Shown piece by piece: positions 38,997-51,900 of a DNA stretch of 64,000 bases. The DNA is from Lepturacanthus savala (taxonomy: Eukaryota; Chordata; Actinopteri; Scombriformes; Trichiuridae). The notes beneath the pieces are model-generated. The model saw only the letters and a program-made list of their open reading frames with translations. It was not told the DNA's origin and searched no databases. Location of the stretch: positions 18,291,690 to 18,355,689 of the forward strand of contig CM060463.1 in NCBI GenBank assembly GCA_030544235.1. The letters are read 5' to 3'. Each line of letters begins with the position of its first letter. Within the stretch, counting starts at the first letter, position 1. Both the position numbers and the translations under genes were made by a program.

Positions 38997-39640
38997 CATA
39001 ATTATGGGCTGAATTCATAAAATATAATTTGACAGGCAGACTCAACCAAAAATGGACTACCTACAACAGTAGGTAGTATTGTTTTGCAAAGGTATTTTAC
39101 AGAAAAGTACTGATTTAAACAACAAAAAAACACAATGGCTAATCAATAAACCGAGTCAGGCAATTCCCTATTCTTACTCATGTTCTGGAAGACAAGGGAA
39201 ATTGGCACTTGGGAGAGGTGAGTTGCAGACTGCGCATAGCTGTGGCAGCAATTATCCCGTTTCAGTGGGCGCACCTTCATTAAAGGTGAGGTTGATCTCA
39301 TTGAGTCAATCTTCATTAAATGATTTAACCATTTGTGGTTGTTTTTTTTGGATTAGGTTTTGGCATTAGGGAGGCAGACCCATGTGCACACACTGTGATT
39401 GGTGAGATTGCCTGCAGCCTGTGCAGCCACTTTCACCTTGGGAATCAACTTACACACTTCTTCTAGAATGACACCCCAGGGGTTCTCAACGTGTTTTAAC
39501 TTAAATTTTACTTCTGAAAAATTCCGAACACCACCTCACAAATAAACGAGGAAAAAAAAAAGTGGTCTGTAAATATGTGTTGCCACTCGTAATAAATATT
39601 CAGCCCACCCTCAGTAACATTCAAAACAAATCTGACAGTT
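38995..39640. other. Non-coding spacer
   Basis: No gene was recognised. A 96-codon ORF at 39079-39369 has no known domain. Confidence 0.35.
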
Positions 39641-39689
39641 TGCAGACATGCAAACTATTAAGGGTGAAAAAAAGCCTTTTATTTTTAAG

Positions 39690-39990
39690 CATATTTGCAT
39701 CTGCTTGTAAACTTACTAGCCATTATAGGCTAAAGCGACCCTACATAAAATATATAAAAGGAATCAATGTATGTGGGAGCTGAATTACATCAACACAACA
39801 AGACCAAGATAAATAAATAAAACCATCTGCTGCTACAGGTCTAACTAGGTGCTTCGAAGTATAAAAACACTCTGATTGTTCATATATGGACTATGCAAAT
39901 GTAATTATTGAACTGGAAAAATGATGAGTAGGGCTCCTTTATATTTCGTGTCCAGGGTGTACTGGGGAAGCACAAGGGAGACTTTGGGCT
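39690..39990 (+). repeat. Partial copy of the repeat at 19.56 kb
   Basis: 'aaaaggaatcaatgtatgtg', 'gagctgaattacatcaacac' and 'ggggaagcacaagggagact' align in order with 19630-19890. Beyond 39990, 'gggctggatttactaaagat' may begin a different old repeat. Confidence 0.6.
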
Positions 39991-41635
39991 GGATTTACTA
40001 AAGATTTGCATGAATAAAAATATGTGCAAAATTGATAGCACCTGCAAATAAATGTACAGACATTAGTGCACAGTAAAGACTGCGTCTTTCAAATGTACAA
40101 AATATCATATCTTATCCAGTTAGTAATTTTGCTTCAGTGAATATGCAAGATGGGATGTTTACATGCAATTCTGCGCAATATTGGGAGGAGAAAATGTAAA
40201 TAGATTAAAGTAGCACACTCACTGTGAGCTACCAAACCGGAATGCAATTTCTGTGATGGAGACGACTGCATCTGAAATTAATATGTTTCAAGGGAAGGTG
40301 CAAATGGCTGCAAGTAATTAATGTGCAAAGCAGGGGAGTCAGAAAATCAGTCTGCATTGATCTATAAATGAATGTGGATGATTCTGATGTCTACAGTTGT
40401 TTTGTACTCTATGAAAAGCTTCTTTTGCAGCATCTGAAGGCACATAAATGTGTTGCAGCGCATGACTGATGTGTTGATAGCTCTGAAGCCAGAGCACAAA
40501 CACGTAACTATTGCCTGTCCAAACTCTCCACTAAAACACACAAAATCCTCATTTAATTACTACTGTCTTACCACTTTTTGGACCTCTTATCATTTAAGCA
40601 GTTAGTATTCTTTAGTAAATCATCCGCAAAACGCCATGCACAATCTTTTAGAATGCACAAGCAAATTAGGACCCTTTGTTTTGTTCTCTTAAGTACATCT
40701 AGCCCTTCATGCTCATGTGTCCTATTTAACCATTACTTTCTCTTTGCCATGCACTGCTGCATGAATTTCATTTTGATTTTGTTGATAAAATCACCAAAGG
40801 CTCCAAACGCAGATTGACGTCATACCAGACATAGATCTGGTTCCCCAGATGTCTATTTTTAGCACGTCCAGGAACCCGGTTTCCACCAAAACAGCACCAG
40901 CAGGCTCTGTGCTGCATCATTTCCATGAAGCTTCTACCTGTCTGCACCTCTCCTCCCAACTGTGCACCACTTACTGGGAAATACAAACCCACACAGCTGG
41001 CCTGATGAACAGTAAACTGTCTTTGTGCTGTGTGTGCTGTCATTGCACCTCCTAGAGTATAAGGCACATAGTGAAAACAGATTAAGACCCGACTACAAAC
41101 AGACCTCACAGCTCAGACCTAAGCAACATTCCCTTGAATTTGTATTGTATTCTCTCTTAAGTAAAAGTTAATAGAAAAATAAATGAGAAGCCAACTCCAG
41201 ATGCATGAATGGATTTTTTTAGATGTGGAAATTTATTTCTATTTTTATGTATAACATTACATGTTTGGTCTAGGAAATGACTGAAAATGTCCATCACTAT
41301 ATCATTATGTTATCGTTGTTATAGAAAGTGTGACTCAGGTGGGAATTTGATGTTACCTCAGAGAACATTGCCTTAACATTAAAATATATGAATAGTTTAT
41401 TTGAACTGAACCACATACTTATAAAGGTATTTTCCATAACATTTACAAAACTTTATTTTAACTTTATTTTTTCTATTCTCAATTTTCCAGGTTTTCCAGG
41501 TTTTTAAAGGGCAGGTGTCATGCAGTTTTGTGTGCATATACTAAAAGTCTGTAAGAACAATGTTAGCAGGAGTGAAATCAATGTACTTAAACTTAAGAAT
41601 TAACTGTGCTAATGTATTCCTTGCCTGTTCTGTCT
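39991..41635. other. Non-coding stretch
   Basis: No gene was recognised. Antiparallel ORFs at 40.77-41.1 kb (113 and 68 codons) lack known domains. 39990-40560 may be an old repeat of unknown class. Confidence 0.35.
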
Positions 41636-41639
41636 GTTA

Positions 41640-42471
41640 CGGAGTCTCTCTGGTGACATTGGATAAAAAATAAATAATGGCATACTATCTTGTGGCCACA
41701 AGTTACTAATGCATGGCCATGAGATAGTTATTGTTGTTTATGGTTCCGTGGAGATAGTGTTGATTGTTGCTGTAACTCAGTAAACATGGTGCAGACGCCT
41801 ATGAGAGGATAATAAGGGACTGTAGTAATTTGGCTTCTGTAGTAATTGAGGAGATCCAAAGATGTTTTTCATGTTCATTGCAGGTAAAACATCTACAATC
41901 AAATGATAAACTGTATCAAAAATAGTGATCTAATAAAAATATAAAATAGTAGTAAAGTGGCAGCAAATTAAGACTCCGCCTCTCAGCCTCTCTTCATTCA
42001 CAAAAACACACAGCTAGATCACCAGGCTCTTTAATAATTACTCCACCGTAACTGATAAACCAGACATCAAGATAAACAACACACTACGTGGCTCCTACAC
42101 ATGTAAACTTTGAATTACGACTGAAGTCACTGCTACGTGATCATATTCTCAGCGGTGAAGTTGGCTCCGTATTGGATATTGACTTTTGACTGAGCTTCAA
42201 TCAGACATCATGTCAGTTTCAGCTAAACTATAGTTCAGGTTATAACAGGTATATAGCATCATGTGTGATATACTTTCCCCCTCGCTCCTGAGTTTTTTTC
42301 CACACTGCAACCTGCTGTTCATAGATCACCTACGGTCTTTAGTTAGGCTGAAACTGTCATAATGCCTGATTGGAAGCTCAGTCAAAACCATAAGTCAGTA
42401 TGCAATAACAAGCAACAATCAACACGCCATGCATAATTTAATTTTTACCCAGTGTCACCAGAGGGGCTCCG
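41640..42471. mobile_element. Non-autonomous TIR element, about 832 bp
   Basis: The left end 'cggagtctctctggtgacat' and the right end 'gtgtcaccagaggggctccg' are inverted repeats, with further matching inward ('ggataaaaaataaataatgg' against 'catgcataatttaattttta'). A TA dinucleotide lies at each outer edge (41638-41639 and 42472-42473). A second palindromic block with 'cttgtggccacaagt' follows the left end. The middle shares sequence with 20.1-20.4 kb. There is no ORF, so it depended on another element's transposase. I cannot assign the superfamily. Confidence 0.75.
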
Positions 42472-42473
42472 TA

Positions 42474-44239
42474 GTCTGTATCTCAAAAATATAATCACAA
42501 AATCATAATAAAAATAAGAAAATAAACTTAAATTAGGTCGAGTTCTAAAGTTAAAGTTAGGATTAGATAGAAGGAGATACATCAGTTGCTGAAGTAACAT
42601 TGTGCATGTTTGTGTTGGAAAACTTCTGCTCTAAATGCCTTAAAATTTAGATCATCCAGGGTCTTAATTGGGATCAATGGACCTTTTCTTTAGTCCAGAA
42701 ATCTCATAAGCTAATTATTATAACAACTATAATAATAATAATAATAATAATAATGATAATAATAATGATACGTGTTCATTTTTATATGTTCCTTAAATTT
42801 AAAACAAACAATTTGTTGACTGTGAAAAATTCAAAATGTTCTCTTACTTAAAAGAAGAGCAAAAAAGTCTTATCAGGGTAAAATATCTTGTTTTGGTGCA
42901 GTTAGTCTAATATTTAGTATAATCCTATCTTATTCTATTGGTACATAATTTATTTGATCTTTTATTCATTTTTTTTCCTCAGTTGCTACCCATCTGTATA
43001 TAAGGCTAATGCTATAACCTGTAATTTACAAGCTTTTACGCAAAAAAAAAACAAACAAAAAAAAACGGTTATGTATAAGTGTAGCATTTAACAATAACTG
43101 ACTCATTGAGCTATGTACCTCACAAACCAGATGAGACTGTAAGCAGCTGGCTTTTTTTTTGTCCCCATACAAATGTGTTAAACCTGGGCTATAAAACACT
43201 TAGCAGTGGTAAGGTATGGGGGAAACAAACATTGGGCGATTATTCACTGCAAAAGAAAAACACCTCAGAGAAAAATGTTCTCATTTGCCGGGTGTGACAT
43301 GGAAAATATAAATGGTGGAGTTGCCGCTGCTCTCACAATAACCCTTATGATCACATGCAAATTAAAAACAAACCTATTTATATTTTGCTGCTGGGACTCT
43401 GCTGCCGTGGAGCTGCACGTTTCATTTCTCCCCTCAGGCACAACAAGGAAGTATAGAGAAGTTCTTTTTATTAGACATGGTTATTAGAATATTCATATCA
43501 AACTCACCAGTCATTGATATTCATTTGCTACAGACTCTCTTGTTACAAATTCTAAATGTCACGGTGAAATTTAAAACAGCCTGAGAGGCATGTTCATTAT
43601 TTTCTTATTGAAGTGTTGTGGTTCATTGGTTTGGAGATTCTGGCTCCTGAGGGCTGCAGAGCCTGCTGATATTTGTTCAAACTCATCTCTCAGATGTTTA
43701 ATTAAAGTTATTAGGAACCACAGGTGAATCAGTTCATTAGCAGCCAATTGTGTTTTCATATTCCTGCAGTAACACAACACCGGAGGAGCCCTGGAAGATA
43801 AGGACGTCCACCGGCCCTCTGTGGGTTTTTATTCATTTGTTGTTTTGTTTTTGCCACACAGGGAGGTAAAGGTGAGAAGGGTGGCTGAATAGAGCGCCTT
43901 CAGCTAGGAAAAGAAATAAAGCTGCTCCATCAACTTTTAAAATGGCCATCAAAGAGGCGCCCAATATGCCCATTTCATTAGCAGAGATAACAGAGTGTGG
44001 GGGTCTAACGTTCAGGCAGTTGGAGCTCAGTTCAACAAGCTTCAAGACTCTTAATGAAGGTAATTTAATAAGATGTTCATCTGGGGCCGTATTCAGAAAA
44101 CATTTGATCTTAACACCAGGAGGACTGACAGGTTCCTGGCTAAGCGTTTCTCTTAAAACTTATTCACAAAGCTGATGAGACCGGCTATTGCTAAGGAGTT
44201 GGTAGAACTTTTAATTTAGGAGAAAAGGGTGAACTCCAT
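42474..44239. other. Non-coding stretch with an (AAT)n microsatellite
   Basis: (AAT)n with GAT interruptions lies at 42728-42770. 43290-43480 and 43560-44050 are less AT-biased and may hold conserved non-coding sequence. No coding exon was recognised, although the fhit last exon was specifically looked for here. Confidence 0.4.
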
Positions 44240-44597
44240 TGCTATTAATGATTATTTTAATGGTTGATAAATGAATCAAAAATGATTAATCAATTAGCTG
44301 TTTGGTTCATAAAATAGTGTAATTTGTAACTCAGTTTCCCAAAGCCCAAAGATGCAAACTAAAATGTCTTTTTTTGACGAGACCAACAGTTCACAATCCC
44401 GAAACCTCAGTTTACTGTTATAAAAGACTATGGAAACCAGAAAAAAAAGAGATTTGAGCAGCTAGAACCAGATAACCTGGACATTTTCTTCTTAAAAATG
44501 ACTCAAAGCAATTATTTGAATACCAAAATAGTTGACGATTAATGTAATATTTGGCAACTAACCTATAAATCATAATCATCATAATCGTTGGAGCCCT
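44240..44597 (+). mobile_element. Near-complete copy of the 'gattaatcgattaat' dispersed family
   Basis: The ordered blocks 'atgattattttaatggttga', 'gtttggttcataaaatagtg', 'gtttcccaaagcccaaagat', 'gaccaacagttcacaa', 'aaatgactcaaagcaattat', 'atagttgacgattaatgtaa' and the end 'aatcgttggagccct' match a repeat that I recognise from many percomorph fishes. The end 'gttggagccct' is complementary to the 'agggctgcaac' start seen in the 60.04-kb copy. It has no coding capacity and is probably a MITE. Confidence 0.75.
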
Positions 44598-44726
44598 ACT
44601 GAAATGAATGCATTTTATGTATTATAATACTGTGATTAGGCCTCTGTAAGCGAATTCATGTTAGAAATACTCTAGGTGGTATGTTGCCAATCTCCAAATA
44701 CAGATTTTTCACATCAAATGTAGACT

Positions 44727-44753
44727 ACTCTTGTTAACGGATTTAACAAGAGT
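44727..44753. repeat. 11-bp-arm hairpin
   Basis: actcttgttaa and ttaacaagagt are exact inverted copies across a 5-base loop. Confidence 0.7.
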
Positions 44754-45779
44754 AATGTAGGGTAATTACTAATCAAGTAGCTATAATTGTCAGGTTCTGC
44801 AGCTCGTTAACAATTAGTGGGTCTCATAATTATCCAACTACAATAACCATGGCTGAGAATGAGAGGTGCAAACTGTAGAATAGCTTTTATTTCTTACCCA
44901 ACATATGCATGAAATGAAGGACCTTATTACAGTATTAAAGGCAAATTAAGGCAACACTTATTAAAAGCTTAGAATCAATCAATATTTTCAAAGAATGATA
45001 ATGCCATTATGAGGTGGATTGCTGGCAGCAAATGTTTCAGGATTGTTTATGATTTGCTCTTATTTAGATTTAGGATCCACTACTTCTAACTTTAGATTTA
45101 AATTTAGGAGCCGTTTTCCTAAAAATCAGGTCTGACATGCCCATTATTTTAAATAACTGCTCAGAATAAATGAATAATAATCAACTAGAGATTTTTTTTT
45201 TTGTATAAAATTGCCAATGTGGAAAAATCAGCATCATAACAACGTGTTGATTTTGCCTTCATTTCCCAGGATTTTCTATGGTCAGCTGCTTTAAAGATGT
45301 CATTGTTAGGATATCTAACAAAGAGAGGGTACAACGTATACATGTACAAGGCAACTGGATACGAACTTGTCCCACTGGTGAACCATGGTACCATTGTCCC
45401 CCACTGACAACCACATTAAGAGAGGGGAGTCAACACAGAAACTAAACAAGACTCTTTGTGTTGGGCTGCACTGTGTTGCAATGAACTGGGTCCATCTCAG
45501 TTCAAGCATGCACTTCTGAAAATGCATCCAAGATGATGGAAACAGCAAATGCCCGATGGGTTAAAAAATGACTTTACTTGTTTGAAATGAATGGTTAAAC
45601 TTTTGATATGTGTATGTGTGATGTGCTAGAATCTAGTCATAAGAGTCACACAGTCAGCACACCTTCAACCTTCATTTCAAGAGGAAGCAAGCATTCCAAA
45701 AGTTCCCCTGCCTTGCTTTTTTTTTAGCAATAGAAAAATATATACGTAGTATATTAAAATAAATAAATATTAAATTGGT
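44754..45779. other. Non-coding stretch
   Basis: No gene was recognised. A minus-strand match at 44800 to the codons expected at the start of the fhit last exon was considered and rejected. Confidence 0.35.
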
Positions 45780-45880
45780 TACCAACTATTACATTAATAG
45801 ACAGCGATTTTGAGTAAGTAAAGTATTTTTAAGAAGAAAATATCCAGATTCTATGGTTCCAGCTTTTTAATCCTAAAACA
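45780..45880 (-). mobile_element. Fragment of the 'gattaatcgattaat' family, reversed
   Basis: 'aagaagaaaatatccagatt' and 'ctatggttccagctttttaa' match the reverse complement of the family's central block (compare 44440-44490). Confidence 0.5.
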
Positions 45881-46354
45881 GGCAGGAGTGGAAAATAAAT
45901 TGCAAAAAATAATTTAATGTTATGACTCATCTCTTTGGGCCCTAGGGGAAATATTTCACCTAAAAAAATATATATTCTCAAAATTTGTGTTTTTATGAGT
46001 TGTACCTTAGGATACGTCGTCCTATTAAGGTGTAAACATAGCCCAGATAATAAACATATTTATGTTCAATTTGATGGAGATAAATTATACAATGTTGTAT
46101 TTTTTATCACTTGCATTACAAATATCACTTTTAAAGATGCTTTTATTGATTTTTACCAATCTCATAACAAAACAATCTCATACAAATGAGACACAAAAGC
46201 AACACTTTTTATATATGCCAACTGGATTTATGGGAACCTTCCAGCAGACCCACTGCAGAATGTTTAAGAGTGTGTATATCCTGGTGCATGTTTCCTGTTT
46301 AAGATTAAATCTTATTTTCTGGTTTGTTTAGTCTCCAATAAGAATAAACTGGAG
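45881..46354. other. Non-coding spacer close to the fhit histidine-triad exon
   Basis: Two overlapping plus-strand ORFs (84 and 89 codons) of AT-rich composition show no known domain. Nothing else was seen. Confidence 0.35.
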
Positions 46355-46500
46355 AACGTTGGGCTGTGGACTGTTGGTCTGGACAAAAAAATACATTTTG
46401 AGTAGTATCTCCTGCCTTTGGTAAACAATGATTGACATTTTACACCATTTTAAGAAACAAAAAACTAATTGATTAATTGTTTCGATAACCGATTAATCGC
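46355..46500 (-). mobile_element. Reversed copy of the 'gattaatcgattaat' family
   Basis: 'gttgggctgtggactgttgg', 'aacaatgattgacattttac', 'accattttaagaaac' and 'gtttcgataaccgattaatc' correspond in reverse order to the 60.04-kb copy. It lies about 220 bp beyond the splice donor of the fhit histidine-triad exon. Confidence 0.65.
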
Positions 46501-46721
46501 CATTCATTGTGCATCTTCAAGCCAAAGACGTCCTGTTGCCTTCAGTGCTACTAAATAAATGCAATTGTGTGGATTACAGTGGGTCTTATAGGGGAAAAAA
46601 GGAGAAAAAAAAAGGTTTTTCTGTATATCTGTTCTGTTGTACTCAGGAGTTTGACAATGAACCACTGTGGGTCGGCCACAAGTCCCTTTGAAGAAGTTGA
46701 ATCGATAATTTGACACATTAC

Positions 46722-46790
46722 CTCATCATACACGCTGTCATTCCTCTCAAAGTCACCGACCTTCCTAGGCAGCACGTGGACGTGGACATG
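46722..46790 (-). CDS. fhit: fhit exon with histidine triad (residues 94-116 equivalent)
   Basis: This is the catalytic exon of Fhit. The 23 codons begin HVHVHVLPRKVGDFERND and end SVYDE, equivalent to human residues 94-116. HVHVHV is the HIT signature; the middle His (human His96) forms the covalent AMP intermediate. The Tyr equivalent to human Tyr114, a reported Src phosphorylation site, is present. On the minus strand the acceptor reads cttcttccag and the donor GAG|gtaatg, both in frame with codon boundaries. Compared with human as I recall it, there are a few conservative changes only. The coding sequence is intact here, so the gene looks functional. The last exon (about 31 residues, including a conserved Trp-Arg-Ser and acidic stretch) must lie further left. 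I could not identify it anywhere in 1-46721. Confidence 0.96.
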
Positions 46791-47291
46791 CTGGAAGAAG
46801 ACAAACAAAAACAAGTTGACGGTTTAGCTGTTGCGCTCCTGCCTGTCCTTTTTTTTCCCCACCAGGGAACAGTCTGATGGACTGATATGACAGAGACTAT
46901 TTCCACAGAGAGTCTTCATTAATTCATGGTGCGTTGGACGAGCCGGAGCGGAGCGTTGCAGCCTTGCCACAAATCACAAGAGTGTGGCTGTTCATTTCAC
47001 CAAGCGTGCTACCTGCACACCACAGAGACTCCTTATTTTTATGCTTTTAAGCATTTAATTGACTTTTTTTTTTCCTCGGCTCCCCTTCTGGTGTCATCCG
47101 CCCTGCTGTCACAAACTCGGCCATCTGTATGGTTAACTTTGATTTGCTTCTGTGCACAGGTGATATGGTAAAGTCCCTGAGAAACGGTTTCATCTGACAA
47201 AAGGCACACTATGCAACAAGCAAACAGAAAACACTCACTAAAGTCGGTCTGCAAAAGGCAATAAAAGTTTCCCTATGTAGCATATACACTC

Positions 47292-47448
47292 CAGTGTGGT
47301 CCGCTTTCACACCTGTAAACCAAACAAAATTGGTCCGGTTGATGTTTCATGAATGAATTCACCAACATAAATGAACCGAACTAAGCATCTTTGGTTGGAG
47401 TTGACCATATGGTGCGCAACAACTGCTGTTAGTGTGAAAACACCCTAA
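47292..47448. mobile_element. Short MITE-like repeat
   Basis: The element starts 'cagtgtggtccgctttcaca' and ends 'agtgtgaaaacaccctaag', with inverted 'tttcacac' / 'gtgtgaaa' cores and an interior 'gaaccga' motif. The layout resembles common fish MITEs. It lies within the fhit intron. Confidence 0.5.
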
Positions 47449-47564
47449 GTAACTAAACCTTGAAAGTGCTATTAAAACAATATTTTGTGGTCTGCCTTAT
47501 GAGATTTGGAGTAGTGGTGGTTTCAAGTTGAGGAATAAAAGCATTTATCCACTGTTGAACTGCA

Positions 47565-48031
47565 GTAAAATGTAGTAAAAAGTCACCGTTACAGTAAAAA
47601 TGCCCCGACATTAAGATAAAAATGTCCTAAAGTTAGAATTAAATATCCCAACAATAACCTAAAAATATCCCAATGTGACACTAAAAATGTCCTGATATTA
47701 GAGTAAAAATGCCCAACATTATATATAAAATGTCCCGATATTATGACAAAATGTCCCAACATTACAATAAAAATGTTCCAAAGTTATGGAATAAAATGTC
47801 CCACTGTTAGAGCAGAAGTGTCAAAATGACACAACATGACAAAGTAAAAATATTACATTATAGTAAAAATATGTTGAGATTTTGAAAAAAGAATGTACTA
47901 AAGTTACAGTAAAAATGTCCTAACGTTACATTGAAACACATTTCATTTTGCATTACAGTAAAATGTCCCAGTGTTATAAAAAAATATTTAAAATATTCGG
48001 ATATTATAATAAAAATGTCCTAACATTTCAG

Positions 48032-48068
<37 letters not shown>

Positions 48069-48115
48069 ATACTATAAATGTCCTGAGATTTTGGTAAAAA
48101 TGTTCTGCCAGGAGC
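47565..48115 (+). repeat. Degenerate minisatellite of 'gtaaaaatgtccc' units
   Basis: About 20 units with a 20-28-bp spacing are present, each carrying 'taaaaatgtcc' followed by 'acattacag'-like sequence. The array is interrupted by a (TA)n block at 48029-48065. It is intronic to fhit. Confidence 0.82.
48029..48065. repeat. (TA)n microsatellite within the minisatellite
   Basis: About 18 uninterrupted TA units. Confidence 0.92.
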
Positions 48116-48934
48116 TATTTCAGCAAGGTTTCAACAACAATATAGTGGAAAGATCACAACAAAATAGGTGGTCCTACTTCACAGTTTTTCACAGACCTAA
48201 ATATTGTGTAATGTTTTTTGTTTTTTTCCTAGCAATAGAGCCCTTTACACTATTTTAAATGAGGCAAGAATGACAATAGACATTTTCCTCCTTCCTTTTT
48301 GTATCTTAATTAACTGACAGATACCAATTTACTGAGAACAAATCTCAGCTACCTGCATGTACCTCTCAAAGGAGACCATATAATGGTAGTCTTGTTCTTT
48401 TCTGCCATTTTCTGCATTTCCCATGTTCTCCCTTCACGGTTTTGAGTGATTATTTTCACCTTCACTCAGGAACGGTGTGTTCTGAAAGGGAACAGTGATG
48501 TTGGTCCTGCTGTGATCCAGTATGTTTACACTTCCTGTCTGTTCGCTACAGATGGTTCAATGCAGTATGCTGTGTTATAAATCCCCCTATGTAATCTCTG
48601 GCCTTGTCCTGGGGTGTTTGTGTGTATGTATCATCAAGGGCATAATAACCTAATTGTGGGCATTTTATTCATTTTTCATTACTATGCTGTGATAAACTGG
48701 AGGCAGGCTAAATGAGTGTTTATAAATGTTACAAACAAGATAGCATGTTTGGAGGCGTCTGCTTTTTTAGTGTGCTTTTTTTCTATTTAATGAGGTCATT
48801 TGCATAATGTCTGCATTATTAAATTTGCCTACCTTGAGGAAAACTTCTGAAGCAGAATAAAATAACACATCACGGTGGGAGAGCTATTTATCACAGAGGC
48901 TGCTGTGTGAATGAGGCCCTGTCTGCTGGATACC

Positions 48935-48935
<1 letters not shown>
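48116..48935. other. Intronic stretch, possible conserved non-coding DNA
   Basis: 48650-48930 contains 'gtcatttgcataatgtctgc', an octamer-like motif, next to 'attattaaatttgcc' in sequence that does not look like a repeat. It might be an enhancer-type conserved element, but this cannot be decided without comparison to other fishes. Confidence 0.3.

Positions 48936-48976
<41 letters not shown>
48936..48976 (+). repeat. (GT)n microsatellite
   Basis: About 20 uninterrupted GT units. Confidence 0.95.
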
Positions 48977-48977
<1 letters not shown>

Positions 48978-51900
48978 GGTCAAAACTAGATGACTCACTA
49001 AGCTAAGTAACTGAGCTAATCATTAGATTGCACATTTTAATCAGTTGGGCAGCTCAACTTCCTTTACTTATATAGACTGTAAATAAGACAGAAACACTGT
49101 ATGTTGGATTTTGGAGAAAGTATTTAAATGAATACAGAGGTAATGTATTTTAAGTATTGCATGTTTGATGTAGAAACTATTTAGGTGTAGGTGCAGTGAA
49201 AGAAACGGCCATTTATGGTTGAACTAGGACTAGTAAATATACAAATATCCTGGACAACATGTGCATTGTGCACTGCTATAAATTGGAATATTATCATTTC
49301 TAAGCATTTTCTATGTTTGTGTATGCCACCTTCTGATAAAATCCTCTGCAAGATATTTTAAATGAGGTGCCAGGTCTTTTTGTTTTGGAGTGATAGAGAG
49401 ACCTCTGCAGATTAAAAAAAGAAAAAAAATCCTAAATGATGAACATCCTACTTCATGACATCATCAGTCTTGTTCTTTTTTGACTGGGAAACCCCTAACA
49501 GATATTTTGTGCCTTTAAAGGGACTCTTCCATTTACCCAGTTTATTATTTTATTTGTTGTGGTCTAGTTATAAAAATGTGTTTTTATGGGCTAAATGCTC
49601 CTGTAACAGCAATGCAGTCTGCCTTCTCACACACTCACTCTGAAAAACAAACAGTGTCCCCTCCCCACCAAAGTGCTCACTTTGTTGTGATTGTCCCAAC
49701 AGGAACTATTTTTAATTGGCCTGTGTTCAGCCAGGTTTCAGCAACACTGCAATTGAGGCCAAACTACAAGAGAATGAGTGGGTGGTCTTAGTTCTTAGTT
49801 TGTGTGTTGGCAAGAACAACAGGGACCAAAAATAAAAAAAAAAAAAAACAAAACGAAATGTTACATACAGCTTTTTTTATGACATGATAGGAGACAACTT
49901 AGACAAAAGGTTTTAAGTAATATGGTTCCAAGTGCTTCCTGTCATATGATGTCATCAGCTTCCTCCTGAGAGTATGGAAAAGACAAACCCAGAAAGAAGC
50001 CATTTTATTTGGATTATTATGATTTTCAACCTTGACATGTATGTATCAATTTAATTATTCAAATCTTTAGAATAATCCCCCCAAGAAGAATTATGTACAT
50101 GATATAAATAGTTTTTTAATGGGCATATTTGTACAAGCAGCAACTATAATAGTCATTAAAATGCTGTTTCTTGCAAAGAAAAGAGTACAAATGAAAGAAT
50201 AGATAGATAACATGATTGTTATCAACTCAATTGACATCATTATGACTGAAATAAAAAAAAAATCTAGGCTTAAATAGGTTAAAGGCGGCTCTAATTATGA
50301 AACAAGCACTTCACGTTTCAGTGCTTGTATAGAAATAATCAGGTATCAGATGTTCCTGTGAAATAAGACCACTCACTTATTGCTCCTCTGTCGTGCTGCT
50401 AAAACCTGGCTGAACACATGCCATTTGGAAATAGCTTCTGTTGTGATATCACTACAGGAGTGAAACTAGTAAATGTTAAAAAAGATCATGTAGCTGCCCC
50501 CTTCTTCCATAGTACTTATTCTTAAATTATTTTTTTTCTGATCAACCCCAGCTCTCTGCAGAGCATGACAATTCCAACACCACTTGCCCAGAGTGGGTTT
50601 TTCAGTAGGGAGAGGAGCAGGGCAGGAAATATGATTCTTTTTTTTTTCAGTTAGTGTCTGAGAAAGCACACTGCATTACTGCTACAGGTCTAATTAGGTG
50701 CTTTGGACCATGGAAGCATGCAGACCTTTATAAGTAGACCAAAAAATCCTAAACATTGACCTGGTAAAATGTCAAAATAGGGACCCGTTAAAGTCTTTAC
50801 AAACTGTAGAATCATCAACAGGACAGCGTGGCAGTCAGTTGATATTACACTGTACAGGGCTGTTGTCTCTGTGCCCTGAGGCAAGGCAGGTTTTTAACTG
50901 CCTATACTATCAGTGCAGATTTTGTGTGCCGTGTATCTGTGGTGAAGACAGAGCTCTGCCTCCTCTTCCCTGCCAGCTCTCCACCACAACAGCTGCTATA
51001 AATTACAGCATGTTCTTGGCTGATAAAAAAGGAAGGATTTGGCTTCGTTTCCACATAAACAGATGTTCATTTTGAGTGATATTAAACTGTAGATGAAGGG
51101 TTTCACTTCAAAAGGCTTCTTGTTTTGGAACATTTTTGCCACAAAACATTTATTAGAAGATCTTCATTATTAAAATGAGTCACTAAGTTTAAAAACAATT
51201 TCTTATTGATTATGTTTAGGAAGGCAACAAACACACCACAAATTATCTCCAAGGTCAGAAAGACAACCTTTAAGTTTATCAGCATTAATCCATTCTAATC
51301 AAGCTTTGTATATTTAAACCCTGGTTTAACACAAGAAGGAAACAATTTCAGATTATTTTATCAATGGAGAAATAACATGAGGTGAGTGGAAGAAAGAAAA
51401 GTGCACAAATGAACTACTCAGCATATGATATGGGTTCACATTCAGACCTGCAGTGGGACTGGTCATGTGATGTGAGTGTGTTGGTGCTGCTGAGATAATA
51501 AATATAACCAATTAGAGCCAGGTTGAATAAAACAGTACATCCATGAGCCTGGAGATTTATCAGATGACAAACTACTATGGCACAGTATGCGTGTCAACCA
51601 GGAGTCAGGATTTTACATGTCTCCAAATTAAACAGTGACATACATCACTGGCCCACGCACCAGAATGACATGTGGAGGTTTTCTGCAGGACGACATCATT
51701 TGTCTGTGCCTCGCGAAACTGCTCAAATTAAATGAAGCGAAGACTGTGAGTCACTTCAGGCAGCCACTCCACTCTCGGAGAATACTTCTGCAACCGCAAC
51801 ATGTGGATCAAAGATATGTACGTTAGAGTTAATGTTCCTGTCAGTGCCCCCTGACTGCTGCTTCTAGTGTGTAGGATGAGGAAAAATTAGTTTCAATGTA

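Noticed and set aside
44770..44815. Minus-strand 'gag|ctgcagaac', resembling the start of the fhit last exon (Leu-Gln-Lys/Asn)
   Set aside because: The following codons read NLTIIAT then stop and share nothing with Fhit; there is no polypyrimidine tract before the AG.
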